A DNA stretch of 64,000 nt from Wyeomyia smithii (Eukaryota; Arthropoda; Insecta; Diptera; Culicidae), in the NCBI RefSeq assembly GCF_029784165.1, contig NC_073696.1:23195530-23259529 (forward strand). Direction: 5' to 3'. Shown here piece after piece: positions 1-11,958 of the stretch. The notes beneath the pieces are model-generated. The model made no database searches. It saw nothing but the letters and a program-made list of their open reading frames with translations, and had not been told where the DNA came from. The position numbers and the translations under genes are program-made. The stretch's first letter is position 1, and each line of letters opens with the position of its first letter.

Positions 1-1518
1 GATTGTAATTTAGTTCTAGTTGAGTCCCGATCCAGTTTGAGTTCAGTTTCAATACACTCTTAATTTAGTTTTAGTTGAGCTTCAGTTCAGGTTCACTTCA
101 ATTTCAGGGAGGTTTAAGTTTAGTTGTAGTTTATTTACAGTTCAATTGCAGTTCTCTCTTAGCCTAATTTCAGTTCAGTTTCAGATCAGTATTAGATTGG
201 TTTAAGTTAATTTTTAAGTTTAGTTTCAGCAAATTTCAAATCATTTTCAGTTTAGTCTTAATTTGATTTCAGTTTGGTTTTGATTTTATTTCAATTTAGT
301 TTCATATCATTTTCAATTTAGTTTTCCTTCGGTTTCAGCTAATTTTTTTCAGGATTCTGGCAAGTTTTTCAGTCTAAAGTTAGATCCACTTGATATTTGG
401 TCGCAGCTTTCTGTTAACTGTGGTGCCTCTAGGGGCGGTTACGAGAAACCAATGACAGCGCAGTGATGAGGAAGGTTTGTTAACATACAGTGGATTAAAA
501 GTTTTCGACGATGGAACGTGCAAAACGTGAGAAAATTTTGTACACTTACGTTGAAAATCGGACGTGATTAGGTGTAGAAATTGCGAAGCACCTCAAATTC
601 TCCAAATCAACTGGATTGCGCTGATCACAGCAACCGCTGAAGTGGAACGATTGACAAGCAGCTACGATTAAAGGTCTGTAGAGCAGTTCGGACGAATCCT
701 GGGTTCATTCTGCACGATTGGGCTAAGAAGTTCTCGGTACCGTACAACACTTTTAACGAATCTGTCGGTGTAAAGGGCTGTGACTGTCCCACGCCAGCAA
801 GCAGTTTAACAGGACCCACAAGCAGAATCTCGTTGCAAAACGCCGCGCTAGGATGCTGTATAAAAAAGTCTTGACCAAACTCGACGGCTGCATTCAAATG
901 GACGATGAGACATATGCAATAATGGATTTCGCGCAGCTCCCAGGACAAAAATTCTGAATTTCCAAGTGCAAGGGTAATGACGCCATGCGGTTTAAGTTCG
1001 TGTTTGCTGACAAGTTCGCTTGGAAGCTGATGATGTGGCAGGGGATCTGCAGCTGTGGCAAAATAAGGGTTTTCATCACCGGATCAACCATTAATGGTGC
1101 CTCTACTACCCACTTAATTGCCCAGATTTTCGTCTAATTGAAATATATTGGGCGATGATCAAGAGCAAGTTGAGGTAGCAAAACGATTAAAAAAAACCCG
1201 CTGATTTAAATAGATGATGAAAGAAAATGGCGGATCGAGTTGACAGTTCCACTGTGCAGAAGATGATGCGTGGTAGAAAACATAAAGTGCGTGAATTCAT
1301 CTTCATCAGTATTTTTCTTTTAAAGATTAATAAATTTGCTGCAAAAATATATATCAAGATTTTTTCCACCTGTTTTTATTTACGAAAATATGGCCCATTT
1401 CGTGCGACCAATTAAATGGATCAAGATTAATGTGCATTTCCACTTCAGTTTCAGGTTCAGTTCAGTTTTAGTTCAGTTCAGTCGAGATTCAGTTACATTT
1501 CACTTAATTTCATTTTAA
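1..1518. repeat. Degenerate TTCAGTTTAGTT-type satellite, split by a mariner relic
   Basis: Positions 1-350 consist almost entirely of degenerate 10-14 bp units of the form (A/G)GTT(C/T)AGTTT(C/A). The same pattern reappears at 1441-1518. The interval between them holds a mariner transposase relic (511-1300), so the transposon probably inserted into a pre-existing array. The pattern is seen again, much longer, at 10.9-13.7 kb. Unit length varies and no clean period is visible by eye. Confidence 0.75.
511..1300 (+). pseudogene. Tc1/mariner transposase relic, ITmD37E-type
   Basis: This is a broken transposase of the Tc1/mariner superfamily, which cuts and pastes DNA at TA sites. The N-terminus is recognisable at 511 (MERAKREKILYTYVENRT, then stop), followed by an HTH-like stretch (EIAKHLKFSKST). 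The first catalytic aspartate sits in MDDETY near 898-915. A frame carrying FKFVFADKFAWKLMMWQGIC follows around 990-1050, then NCPDFRLIEIYWAMIKSKLR at 1117-1176, and a C-terminal block MADRVDSSTVQKMMRG from 1227. The region around the second catalytic aspartate is deleted, and stops and frame changes are spread throughout, so the copy is dead. The family assignment rests on recalled similarity to mosquito ITmD37E elements. No terminal inverted repeats were identified; the flanks are satellite. Confidence 0.8.
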
Positions 1519-2219
1519 AGCTTCTCCCCTCCCCGCCGGCGAGTTTCGACTGCGTTTCGGTTCGATCTGGCAGCAGCGCATCTGATCAAAACCGCGAAGC
1601 GCATCGCGAACAGACAAGGACTCATAACAATAAACCTGAACACACATTTCACAGACGAATCGCAGCTCACTACACGACACCTTCCTGTTCGCATCTCGTC
1701 GGGAGGCGTCACAGTCTGCGTGTGTGTGTGTGCGTCAGTCAGTACATGGTGGCCTGTAAATTATCGTGGCGATTTATTTGAGTTTATTTTCGATGAGATG
1801 ATGTTCGGTTTATATTGCTGTGGAAATAAAAACGCAAATGTCGTCGCACAACACGACAACACAACACGGGAAAGGGCCGAGGCCATAAAATTCACTTTAC
1901 CTTCCCTTGCGGACTGGCTGGGCTGAAGAACTACAAAACATATCTGCGCTACAGTTTGGAGATAGAGTTTAGCTGACGTAATAAATTGTGGTGAATCTTT
2001 TTTGTTGTCGTTTCGTTTTTATACACTTTGAAACTACCAGAACGTGAACGAATATCGATGATGTCGGGGTGCAATTAACTGCAGATTTATGACGATGTTT
2101 GTCGGAATTACATCGCATAGCTAAATCGTTGCATTTTGTTTTCAAGCATAGTTTTAGTGACTATTTTGATTTTAAAATTTGAGTTTGAGTCTTAGTAACG
2201 AATAAAATATCATTTCAGG
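1519..2219. other. No gene recognised; possible 5' part of a + strand transcript
   Basis: This is unique-looking sequence with no domain-bearing reading frame. It ends in a plausible 3' splice site (CATTTCAG at 2212-2219) that precedes the candidate exon described next. Confidence 0.3.
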
Positions 2220-2351
2220 TGAAAATCGAAACACGAAACGAGAAGAGAATGATCGGAAAAGGCTCGCAGCAAATTTTCCGTTTTTTATGTACTTCTCCAG
2301 CAGAGGAACACACTTTTCAGGATCACGTCCGTTCGCTTGTGCTGATGCACA

Positions 2352-2429
2352 ATGCCAGCAACACCGCCAGTGCCAGTGCAAAAGCCAGCACCATCTCAGG
2401 TAACCACAGCAACAGCCCAGCATCAGCAG
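2352..2429 (+). CDS. Candidate first coding exon, Pro/Ala/Gln-rich N-terminus of an unidentified protein
   Basis: An ATG with A at -3 (CACAATGCC) opens a 26-codon frame whose product begins MPATPPVPVQKPAP and ends in QHQQ. It finishes exactly at a good 5' splice site, CAG|GTAGGT at 2427-2435, in phase 0. A CATTTCAG acceptor lies at 2212-2219, so an internal exon of about 210 bp (2220-2429) with a short untranslated lead is possible. The composition resembles the disordered start of many insect nuclear proteins, but I do not recognise the gene and saw no following exon. A longer overlapping frame begins at 2219 and runs past the donor, so the choice of frame is uncertain. It could be chance. 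Confidence 0.25.
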
Positions 2430-5400
2430 GTAGGTTACTCGCACATACACACACTCTCAAAACGACAAGAAACCGGCGATGGTCTGGCCGCTGGAAGAAG
2501 GTCTCTTCGGGCCGGAGAAAAGTACAGCAGAAAATGCATTCTTTTAATTTTTTCTTCTTTCGAAACACCTATAATCTGGTATCATAATACTTGCCTAGAA
2601 GCAATTGAACAAGTTATGCAGCCTAGCCGTTTTATTCTCATTATTTATCGCTGCGAGAACATCGAGCTTCGTGGCTAGTTAGGAGCACTCCGGATGGGTT
2701 AAGGTTGGACTCTTGGGGGGCGAGGGAAGAAGAGTGCTCGGCGTGTGTTAGGTCTTGTTCTCCCCGCTGGTTGAGGCACATTTTATTTTCCTTTTTTTAC
2801 TGCGCACCGTCAGAGTCTGCGATATTCTGGAGGCTGCTGGGTCGCACTATATTTCGCTGCAAGGCTGCCACCTTCCTCACGTCTCCATTCTGGTCCTATG
2901 TCGGTCCTCTAGTTTAGCCCAAATCTGGCAGGCTTTGCTGTTCTTTTTCGTAGTCAATGCGTGCCTTCATTCCCCTTTGGATTGTAATGCTCGGTGGTGG
3001 CCTCGGTTTGTTCACGCGTTCTTCAGATCTCTATTACCGACTGCAGTGCAGTGCAGCACACATTGCACTTCAGGGCGATTTTTCCGTTTTATTTTGTTTT
3101 CAATTTCAAGCCCTTTGCAATGCATTCTTTGTTCTCTCACACTGCTAGTACGACTCTTGGGGTTTGGGTATTTTTTCTTTTACATAATTTTACACTTCCA
3201 TTTATATTGAGTTGTCAGCAAATCGACACGAAGGCGAATGTGTAGCAATGTGTACTCCGGTAATAAATCGTTCGCGTAACGATCCTCCAGTCGTTACCGG
3301 TTCCGGATGTCACAGCGGATGTGGCTTAACGTTATTGCTCTTGTCGTTTGTTTCCAATTAATCACTAGAACGCAAACAACGGGGTTCTTTCGGGAGCCAT
3401 TATCATTAACGGCAGCATAAAGCTGCAATAAAGAAGCATCACTAAACTTAACAACAAACGATTGGTTTCGAGACATAATGAAGCAGTTGATTTGCGTTCC
3501 TCGGCGTGTTATGCAACTTTCGTCATTTTTTAGTGCTTCAGACGTCCCGCAAGGAAGTAATTCAAGTTTATTGTTATTTGAGAAATTTTCTCTGTCGTCT
3601 GCTAAGCATAAAAACAAGTTACCTCGAAATTTAAGTTCAACTATTCAATGCTTCATAGTTTTTACAATCATCGAGCAAACATTGGACAATTGAAATCGGA
3701 AACTTCGCCGCTCTGTGGCGGGTCAATCAACATACCAAAAGACTAACAGTATAAAAGGACCCATAATATTATACGGAGTGATTGCCCTTCACTTTGCATG
3801 AAGCTTGGTACTATATGGTGAACAATCCTTGATCTCATTGCGGTGAGTCGCTTCATAAAGCCAGCAATTCTTTGAAGGCAGTGAGAGACAGAAAGAAGGC
3901 AAGCAAAAAAAGCGGTAAATATGGCGGCGTAATTTTTTCGACTAACCTCTCAACGTAGACAGTGGCAGCAGCCGCGCACTGTTCGAGCCTATTACCTACT
4001 ACTGATTGAGAAAAAAAAACCCTGCCTAGACGAAGTCTCTCTAGCCCGGTGCTTTTTTCGGGTCAAATCATGATCGCTTTATTAAGGTAATAATAAAAGG
4101 AACTGGCAAAGTACATTCCTAACCTTCCCTAGGCCTGAATTCGCGTTCACTGTAGCGCTTGTGAGTTGGACGAGAAAAAAAAATTCAACCGCTCACGAAT
4201 TCGTGGTGACGACGGCTGTAAGACGGGACCCCGGTGCTCCCACGAGACCCACTAATAAAAACTATGCGATAATAACAATCGAAGCCCAACGATCACGTTA
4301 AATATCATTTAAATAATGCATTTGTTGTATATTTCGTTTAGTTTCTCCACTCCACCCCCCTATTTGCTCCTTTTCCTTCCACCCATCGATCGATCGAAGC
4401 CACAGTCGGGAGGTTAGTTTATATTGCAACAAATTTTATAGCAAAACTGCTTGGGCCACAAAGCGAGGATAAATCAACAATAAATTTCTTGCCTTCGATT
4501 CCACGAATACCACCCTCCTTCTTCGCCCGCCCTCGCCAACACTAACGGGCCGCAAAATTGCAGCTGGAAGCTATCACGATTGGACCGATTAGCCAACCGT
4601 TCCATGCTCTTGCTGCGATCGGTTGCTGGTGAAAAATAAAAAAAAGCTTTTCACTTTTGTTTTGACTCACATTACAACAGGAGACCCTTCACGTTAAATT
4701 TCCAAGCGACGAACCCGAACCCAACAACAACGACGCGATGATTGCCTTTCTTATCAGCCAACAAACAACAGTTGTTGAATGGTTTTGCAATATTTACTCA
4801 ATTTTTTTTTGTTTGCTTTATTCAATTTGTGCAACAGGGTGCTGCCGATAGTGGACCAACGAACGGCGTCTGATTGAAGGCATTTGGCAATGGGGAATTC
4901 AATGCATAGATTTCTTTTCTTCCTTCGTGAGTCGGTCGTATATCACGCGGGTGGATTTTTTTTTCGCTTATTCCGAGACTGTTCGTGCACAGAGCCTCAA
5001 ACAAAACAAAAAAAAAACGATCAAATTGGTGTGTTCGGAATGACATTCACATGAAGTAGTAGGCTTCAGCTGGGGAGGCGATAGGGCGGATTGCCACCCG
5101 GGTGGGTTTGTGAAAATGTGTTTAGTAGAAGCACAGCTAGTTAATCCGTTCAACAGGGCATAATAAATATGGTTTTTCACTTTCAGGCTTAGCTAATATC
5201 AATGCTCAGGTTGACGTACTCTTCTCATTAACTCATTAGCAAGGTTTTTTCGTCACGTGAGTGTTCTTTATAATTTCAAGTATTCCGACATCCTTTATTG
5301 ATACACACCTCGGTGCAACCCTCTTGATGCGATATGAAGCGACTTACTTTTGCACAACCCTGTGTGCTGTCTATGGACTATAGAAATGTCAAACACAAAA

Positions 5401-6280
5401 TTGCGAATTCCAGCTAGAATAGTTAAAAGTGTACCAGGAGATGAAACTTTCATTATTAGAAATCATTTCGAAAAGCTATTCTATTCTATTAATGGGTTGA
5501 AATTGTTTTAATCAACAAGCAGTAATTCATAAATCTAACGAGGGGTGAACTGGACTTTGCCAAACAGTTATTACACAACGGAGGAAGCAAGCTACAGACG
5601 AATGAAAGGAGAGCTGACACGTGAGTTTACAAATAACTTTTACTAATTATAAACTGAAACTTAAGGAGAAACTGAACCGTGGCCTTATTCCATACATTTT
5701 GAGGTTAGGTTTTTCTCCACTTGCTGATTTCGAGTTCAAAAATCTCAATTTCCATCTGAAAAATAGCACTCGGATTGCTTCTCCATGCATGCATTAGCGG
5801 TGCAAACAATTGATCAAAGTTTCACACACGTAATCCTAAAAATTTTCGAAAAATTTATCTTGCGAAATTCGAGCACGGAGTGTCATTTCAGGATAGGGAA
5901 ATTGACAGCCAGTGTCTCTAAAGAAGTTTTAGCAGGTGCTTCGACGATATCCAATTTCTTCCTCTGATATATAGTTAAAAATAAATAAATATTTTTATTG
6001 AAAATTCACTCAAATTGAAAAAATAAATTTTCAATTGAACATTTTTCCAACATTTCCAAAAAGTTACTAGTCACACAGAAATACATATATTTGCTGAACA
6101 TTGTAACTTACTATAGTGCAAAATTAAAAAAGGGAATTAACCACGCTTAAATTACTCATTAGTTTGCAAAAAATCGCAGATAACTATTGGATATTCTGAA
6201 AACACGTCTATTCTACTTCCTGAACAATGTAAAATCATTTGTTCAATAGAGTTCGATTTACCTTATAAAGAAATTCTTTT
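2430..6280. other. Unassigned intergenic or intronic stretch
   Basis: 2.7-3.3 kb and 4.3-5.2 kb are moderately GC-rich and look non-repetitive. 5.2-6.28 kb is AT-rich. Reading frames here are short and show no conserved motif, signal peptide or repeat structure that I recognise. No tRNA-like fold was noticed. Confidence 0.5.
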
Positions 6281-7218
6281 GTACCGTAAACTGGGGTGAC
6301 TTTGATCACCGGGGTGACTTTGATCACTGTACCTCTTTTTTGGAAATGTGCTAAAAAAGCGCTCGTAGTGCTCAGGATTTGTCGTAACCTTCACTGATTG
6401 TGTGGATATGTTTCTGCACTGCTACTATTCATGAACTTCGTGCTATTTGAACAGTGTTTTTCATGCTAAAATATTAATTGAAAATAAAGTGTATTTTTGG
6501 CGATTTTTGTTGCATACAAACAATCAGTTCAAGCAGATTCAAAACAACAAGTTGCAATACGTAAAGTTGTTTTATTTTGTTCCCAGATTAGTTCTTAAGA
6601 CGAACAAATATTATAACAATGCATTTCATTGTTATTTTTGCAAGTTTTTCCTCGAAGGCAATGTTGAGTCCCAATAATCTCCACAGCGTATTACATATTT
6701 CTTCTTAACAAAAACCCAAGACGTGAAGTAACATGCAAATTTGGACAATTGCATAAGTCATATTTCACGTGGACTGGTTTTGATGATTTTAGACCACCTT
6801 CCCTCTCAGTGGATAATCATTCATAAATATTTTAAAAATTTTGTATGAATCTTGGACATTTGTCAACATAAACTGTTCACGTAGAATGTGAATGGCCCCC
6901 AAATTGCTTTCCATATTTGTGAACTCGTTTAAGTCGTTTTAGGCTGTTTAATTTAGTGAAAGTAGCAAAGCGTTACTCCAAATTCATCAAATTAATGAAG
7001 TGATCAAAGTCACCCCGGAATGATGATTGGTCTAAAATTTTAAGAGCTTATTTAAAAACAGCAAAATTGTTACTAAACTTTTGAAGTAGTGACTGAATCT
7101 TTCTCAATGCATGCCAGTACTTATTTTAAAAATATCAAACAATATTGTTTTTAGTATATTCCGAAAATATTTAAGATACAATCAAAAAAGTGATCAAAGC
7201 CACCCCAGTTTACGGTAC
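6281..7218. mobile_element. Non-autonomous DNA element with 29-bp terminal inverted repeats
   Basis: The ends GTACCGTAAACTGGGGTGAC... (6281-6309) and ...CACCCCAGTTTACGGTAC (7190-7218) are inverted copies over 29 bp with one difference. The motif GGGGTGACTTTGATCAC repeats just inside the left end, and an inverted copy (GATCAAAGTCACCCC) occurs near 7002-7017. The 938-bp interior has no convincing transposase. A degenerate copy of the CCACGTGG element lies inside it (6769-6898). No clear target duplication could be assigned, so the superfamily is undetermined. Confidence 0.85.
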
Positions 7219-9039
7219 TTTTTAAATACCTTTTTTATTTCTGAAGATTATGTTTCACAATTTTCGACAAAAATATGAGCCCATAAAAACCATATAATTT
7301 TGTAGAAAAAAAGAAAACAATAAAAAATCAAAGAAAAAGCAATAACTAAAAATGTGAATTTTGGTCAAATTTTAATAGTGGTTCTTTCTACGTTTGTAAG
7401 AGCACTAAGTGTTGTGGCCGTTACGCGTGGCGTTTTTATGGCTCTTATGTTAGCGCTAAATCGAAAAATGAGGGATGACGACATCTAAAGTGAATCAATA
7501 ACCACTTTTTTCTAGTTTATTTTACATTGTCCTATTGATTATTTGTTTCAAATTTCCTTGACAGAGTTAATGAATCTTCTGGAATCCTTTTGTTTGGTTT
7601 TGTGATGAAAATTTAAGACACATAACAACTGATAGTTAAAAAACTGTTTCATAAAAACACTTTTACTCAAATCGCCGATAGGCGTATTTCAACTTCTACT
7701 TATAGTCGTTTTCAGTGCTTCAAATTTCGTTAATTGCAATTTATTTTTTAATAGATACCGAAAGTACCACGCCACAAAAATATCTTCGAAGTGCGCGTAT
7801 GAAGATCGGGTGCACTAGTTGTTGGTTTTCTCGGAACCGATGGTAACAGAAGCTCGAGGTTGACCAATACTAAAAATGAAAGCAATATCAGAATCAAATG
7901 CAAAGACTCTGCTTACCGAATTTAAACAATAAAGTGGACTAAATAAACTGAAAAAACTTAACTGTTGATTTACTTTAGATGACGTTATGCGTTAAAGTTT
8001 GACACATTTTTCATTATATTTTTTTCTATGATTTTTTTTTTCATTTTTTATCCTCTTCAAAATTGTTCGATTTTTATGAGTACATATTTTCACTGAATAT
8101 TGTAAACCACTATCTTCCAAAATAACAAAGTTATTTCAGAAAGTACTAGTTTTCATACAAAAGTAATTTTCCGTGAGAAAATAAAGAAACCTGATTTTAT
8201 ATTTTTTTTACGAAAAATTATTTACGAAACTTAAAACTATTTTCGTAAAAATCAAAGATAACTAGAACAAGATACCGAACTTCCATATTTTTCATACATT
8301 TTGAATACTACCGATTTCCGACGGTTAGTGCTGCCATCTGATGACTTAAATTCTCATAAAATTGTCACTATGAGCAAAACCGATTTATCGTGCATAGTCC
8401 GTCATTGATCGTTGAGCTGTTCAAGATTGTATATGAAAAAGGTGTAGCAGTTTGGTCAGCTCGACGCTTAAGATAACATGCAGATTAATGATATTGTCAT
8501 TTTTTGCACTTTATGCTATTGCCATATTTTTTGCACTTCAAAGTACGAAAGAAAAGTGTGAAATTGACTGTCAGAGTGGGAGTTTATATTGAGGGGTTAT
8601 ATTTATTTTCAAGTCTCATTCTACCTACACTTAAAGTTTGATATGTCGCAAGCCAGGTTTCAGCACCATTGTGCATATGGTCAGGTTCACCGGGGCACCC
8701 GATTTTTGCTTTATAAACCTCGGCAAGTGTGGAAAACTTGGCTGTAGAGCATGCTCATAGCAATTATCAGGAAGTTCTGATGGTACGCTTAATTTTAAAT
8801 GATGCGCCGATTATTCTTGATTCTTCAGGAAAGTTTCATGTTTGAGAACTAAACATTCGTACACATTACTATCATTTTTCGGATGGCAGCACCATACAGT
8901 CGTCCACATGGATGATGAAAAAAATTGTTTCACCTTCCAGCAGTCATGTCTTGGCCTTGTCGTCAGTTGCATTTGACGTTAAGTATACGTCATATTAACA
9001 GTGTATAAATTAGTTCGACTTTTGCTCACGCGCAGCGAC
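7219..9039. other. AT-rich unassigned stretch
   Basis: No gene is recognised. Segments near 8140-8260 contain TACGAAA/TTTCGTA motifs that resemble the interior of the repeated element beginning about 9.04 kb, suggesting old fragments of the same family. Confidence 0.5.
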
Positions 9040-9766
9040 AATCATGTCCGATGAACTCTGCAAGAGTCAGGTATCTTGTTCAAGTCATCTTTGTAAAAAT
9101 GCTATATCTCGAGTTTGGCTCATATTACCCCGTGTTGATAAGTGTTTCTTACACAAAAGTTTCCGAAAAATACGATGAAATCATAAAATTTAAAATACAA
9201 TTAGCTGCATTTGCCGAAAAATGCAAATTTAGTTTCAAAATACAAAATAAAACTATCTGGCGACACTTCCGGTCAAAAATAATATTTTTTCTGGTTTCCT
9301 TGGTTTATTTTCTTCAAAATTTATCTATTACTATTTTTCGGGTGCCTTACGTCTATAAATTGTAAAAAAAATTAATTACGAAATTTACAACTATTTTCGT
9401 AAAAATGTTATATCTTGAGATTGGCTTATATTACCTCGGGATGATAGTTGTTTCTTACGTGAAATTTTTCAAGGAACACGATGATATTATTAAATTCAAG
9501 ATAAAAATGGTTTCATTTGCCGGAAAATGTAAATTTGGTTTTCAAATACAAAAATAATTTATTTGTCAACACTTCCGGTCAAAAGTTATATTTTTTCTGG
9601 ATTCTTTGGTTTATTTTCTTCAAATATCATCTATCAGTATTTTCCGGGGGTCCTACAGAGCGGGGTGTATTCCAATCGACGCCAAAATTCCCCCAACTTT
9701 GAGCAAAATCTGTGATGGTCGTGTCCAAGTTTGTGCTTTTTCGTGCTCACTTCGTATGGAATCACC
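9040..9766. mobile_element. Partial copy of a long-inverted-repeat element with dimeric interior
   Basis: Two internal units, starting near 9088 and 9394, share the core GTAAAAATG(C/T)TATATCT(C/T)GAG and downstream sequence, about 306 bp apart. The right end (9640-9766: cag-agcggggtgtatt..., then caaaatctgtgatgg, ending tatggaatcacc) matches the arms of the fuller copy at 32.56-33.52 kb. The left arm is missing or unrecognisable. The short reading frames inside are not credible genes. Confidence 0.7.
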
Positions 9767-10042
9767 AATATAGTATTTGCAAAACCCAGCGGGAGCACCT
9801 ATACTAGTAAGTTTAGCACGATCAAAGCAACCTGTTTTAGCCAGTTGCACTGATAGCTGCCGAAAGTCGAAAACTGGTGCGACAAAATTTAGGACCAGTT
9901 CCTCGCTTCGAGTGCTGTTTCGATCGATTTTTGAAGAAAATTGATTGATTCTCGGTGGTATTTAGTATTTAGTGAGTGTTATCAGGTAAACAAGAAGTAT
10001 GTAAGGTTTTGATTCTGGCATTCTAGTAGCAGTTAACGAAAG

Positions 10043-10372
10043 ATGGGTCGTGTGTTTAATGGTATGAAAACTCAGCAGATGGTCATTCGCAAAATGTCCA
10101 AAGCAGGCAGCAGACAACGCGCAATCGCAGAGTACTTGGTACGATCCAAAACCTTCGTGTTTAATGCCCTCAACGATCGCAAAATCCAAAACGACTAGAC
10201 GTCCATGAAGAAAGACAATGAAGCGAGTCTCCAAGATAGATCCCTTCAAGGCTTCAAAAAAGATCCGGGATGAACTGAACTTGTCCGTGAGTTCCCGGAC
10301 AGTTCAGCGGTAGCTGGTGGTAAAAGCTCTTGGAACGTCGTGATGCTGATGCATCTGAAGGCGCGGCTTAAG
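10043..10372 (+). pseudogene. Tc1-like transposase N-terminal fragment
   Basis: A frame of 51 codons from ATG 10043 reads MGRVFNGMKTQQ..., then RQRAIAEYLVRSKTFVFNAL, and stops at 10196-10198. This matches the PAIRED-like helix-turn-helix at the start of Tc1 transposases (re-iA..l.rSkt.V.n.l). Another frame continues with KIRDELNLSVSSRTVQR near 10264-10310, which corresponds to the second DNA-binding subdomain, followed by LVVKALGTS. Later domains, including the DDE triad, are absent. It is a dead, truncated relic with a frame change. Confidence 0.75.
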
Positions 10373-10660
10373 CTCTAGAGGCTTGTCATGGTAGGAATTT
10401 TATTGTTTTTATTCATTTTACCATGTCATTTTAGTTGTTAAGTATGCTTAAGCACATTTTTTATGACCGACTATTGTTTCAAGTACAAATGTTATAAATT
10501 TCTTCGAACAATGCTAATAAATTATCATAAATGGATTGGAACCCTAGATTAGATTATTTTTTCTCGAAGTTTTGTCACTTTCTTTTTTTTTTTTTTTGAG
10601 CAATGGTCATAATGTTTTGTCCGACACTACAGTTATCTGTGATTTTCTCACAAACTAATA

Positions 10661-10776
10661 AGGGGCCATCCACATACCACGTGGACAGATTTTCGATGAT
10701 TTTGACCCCCCCCTCTCCCCCTCCGTGGACAACTGCCCATATAAATTCTAAAAAAAAATGTATGGACCGTGGACAT
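10661..10776. mobile_element. CCACGTGG MITE-like element, copy 1
   Basis: It begins GGGGCCATCCACATACCACG, runs through a C-rich tract and a GTGGACAACTGCCCATATAA segment, and ends with TATGGACCGTGGACAT. The same sequence recurs at 27225-27387 and 53714-53833 and, degenerate, at 6769-6898. The right terminal inverted repeat is missing in this copy. Confidence 0.75.
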
Positions 10777-11958
10777 TACCCAAAGTGAACTTTGCATACA
10801 AAACTATTTATATCTTTTTCAATATAAGAGATGACAGTCTGAGGTCCTCAATAAAGTTGCTGGCTAAAGTATTTGTTACAACTTTCTCAAAGACACTGGC
10901 TGTCTATAACACTGTCCTGAGCTTCAGTTCACTTTCAGTTCAGTTGCCATCAAATTTTAGTTCAGTGTTAGAACAGTTTCAGTTTAAGTTAAGTTTTAGC
11001 TTATTTACAGTTAAATTTAAGTTCAATTTTGGTTAGGTTTCAGTTCAGTTTCAATTCAGTTTCAGGTCAGTGACAGACCTGACAATTTATTTTTAGTTAG
11101 AATCCAGCTCAGTTGCAGTTTTGTTTCAGTTCAGTTTCAGTTAGGTGTTAGTTTAGTTTCAGTTTCAGTTTGTGTTAAGTTTTAGTTCAGTTTCAGTTGA
11201 ATTTCAGTTCAATTATGGTTAGGTTTCAGTTCAGTTTCAATTCGGTTCCAGTGCAGTTTTAGTTTAGTTTCAGTTCAGCTGTGGTTCAGTTTCAATACAG
11301 TTTCAGTTAAGTTACAGGCCAATTTTAGCTCAGTTCTAGTCAAGTTAAGTTTCAGTTCAGCTTCAATTTAGTTTCAGTAAGGTTCGTTTTGAGTACACTT
11401 TATTTTATTTCAGTTCAGTTGCAGCTCAGTTTTTGTTTGGTTATAGTTCAGTTTTAATCCAGTTCTAGTCCAGTTTTAGTGAAGTTACAGGCCAGTTTGA
11501 GTTAAGTTTCAGTTTAGTTTCAATTTAGTTCCAGTTAAGCTTCCATTCAGTTGCCATCTCAGTTCTAGTTCAGTTTTAATTCAGTTTAAGTTCAGTTTGA
11601 GTCAAATTTAGTTCAGAGTAAGTTTTAGTTCAGTTGCAGTAAACTACACTTCACCTTAGTTTCAGTTCAGTTAGAGCTCGGTTTTAGTTCATTTTTAGTT
11701 TAATTCTAGTCAATGGTTAGTTATCTTTTAGTTTTATATCTGTTTCAGTTCAGTTTAAATTTGGTTTCAGTTTAGCTTCTGTTCAGTTTCAGTTTAGTTT
11801 TTGCTAAGTTCCAGTTCAGATTCGGTTCAGCTTGAGTAAAATTTTATTTTAGTTTCAGTTCATTTACAGTTCAATCCCAGCTCAGTTTCAGTGCAGTTAC
11901 AGTTTAATTTCAATCCAATTTAAGTTCAGTTGCAGTTTAATTGCAGTTCGGCTTCAGC

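Noticed and set aside
9051..9365. 104-codon frame, weakly hydrophobic
   Set aside because: It lies inside a non-coding repeated element whose other copies do not keep the frame.
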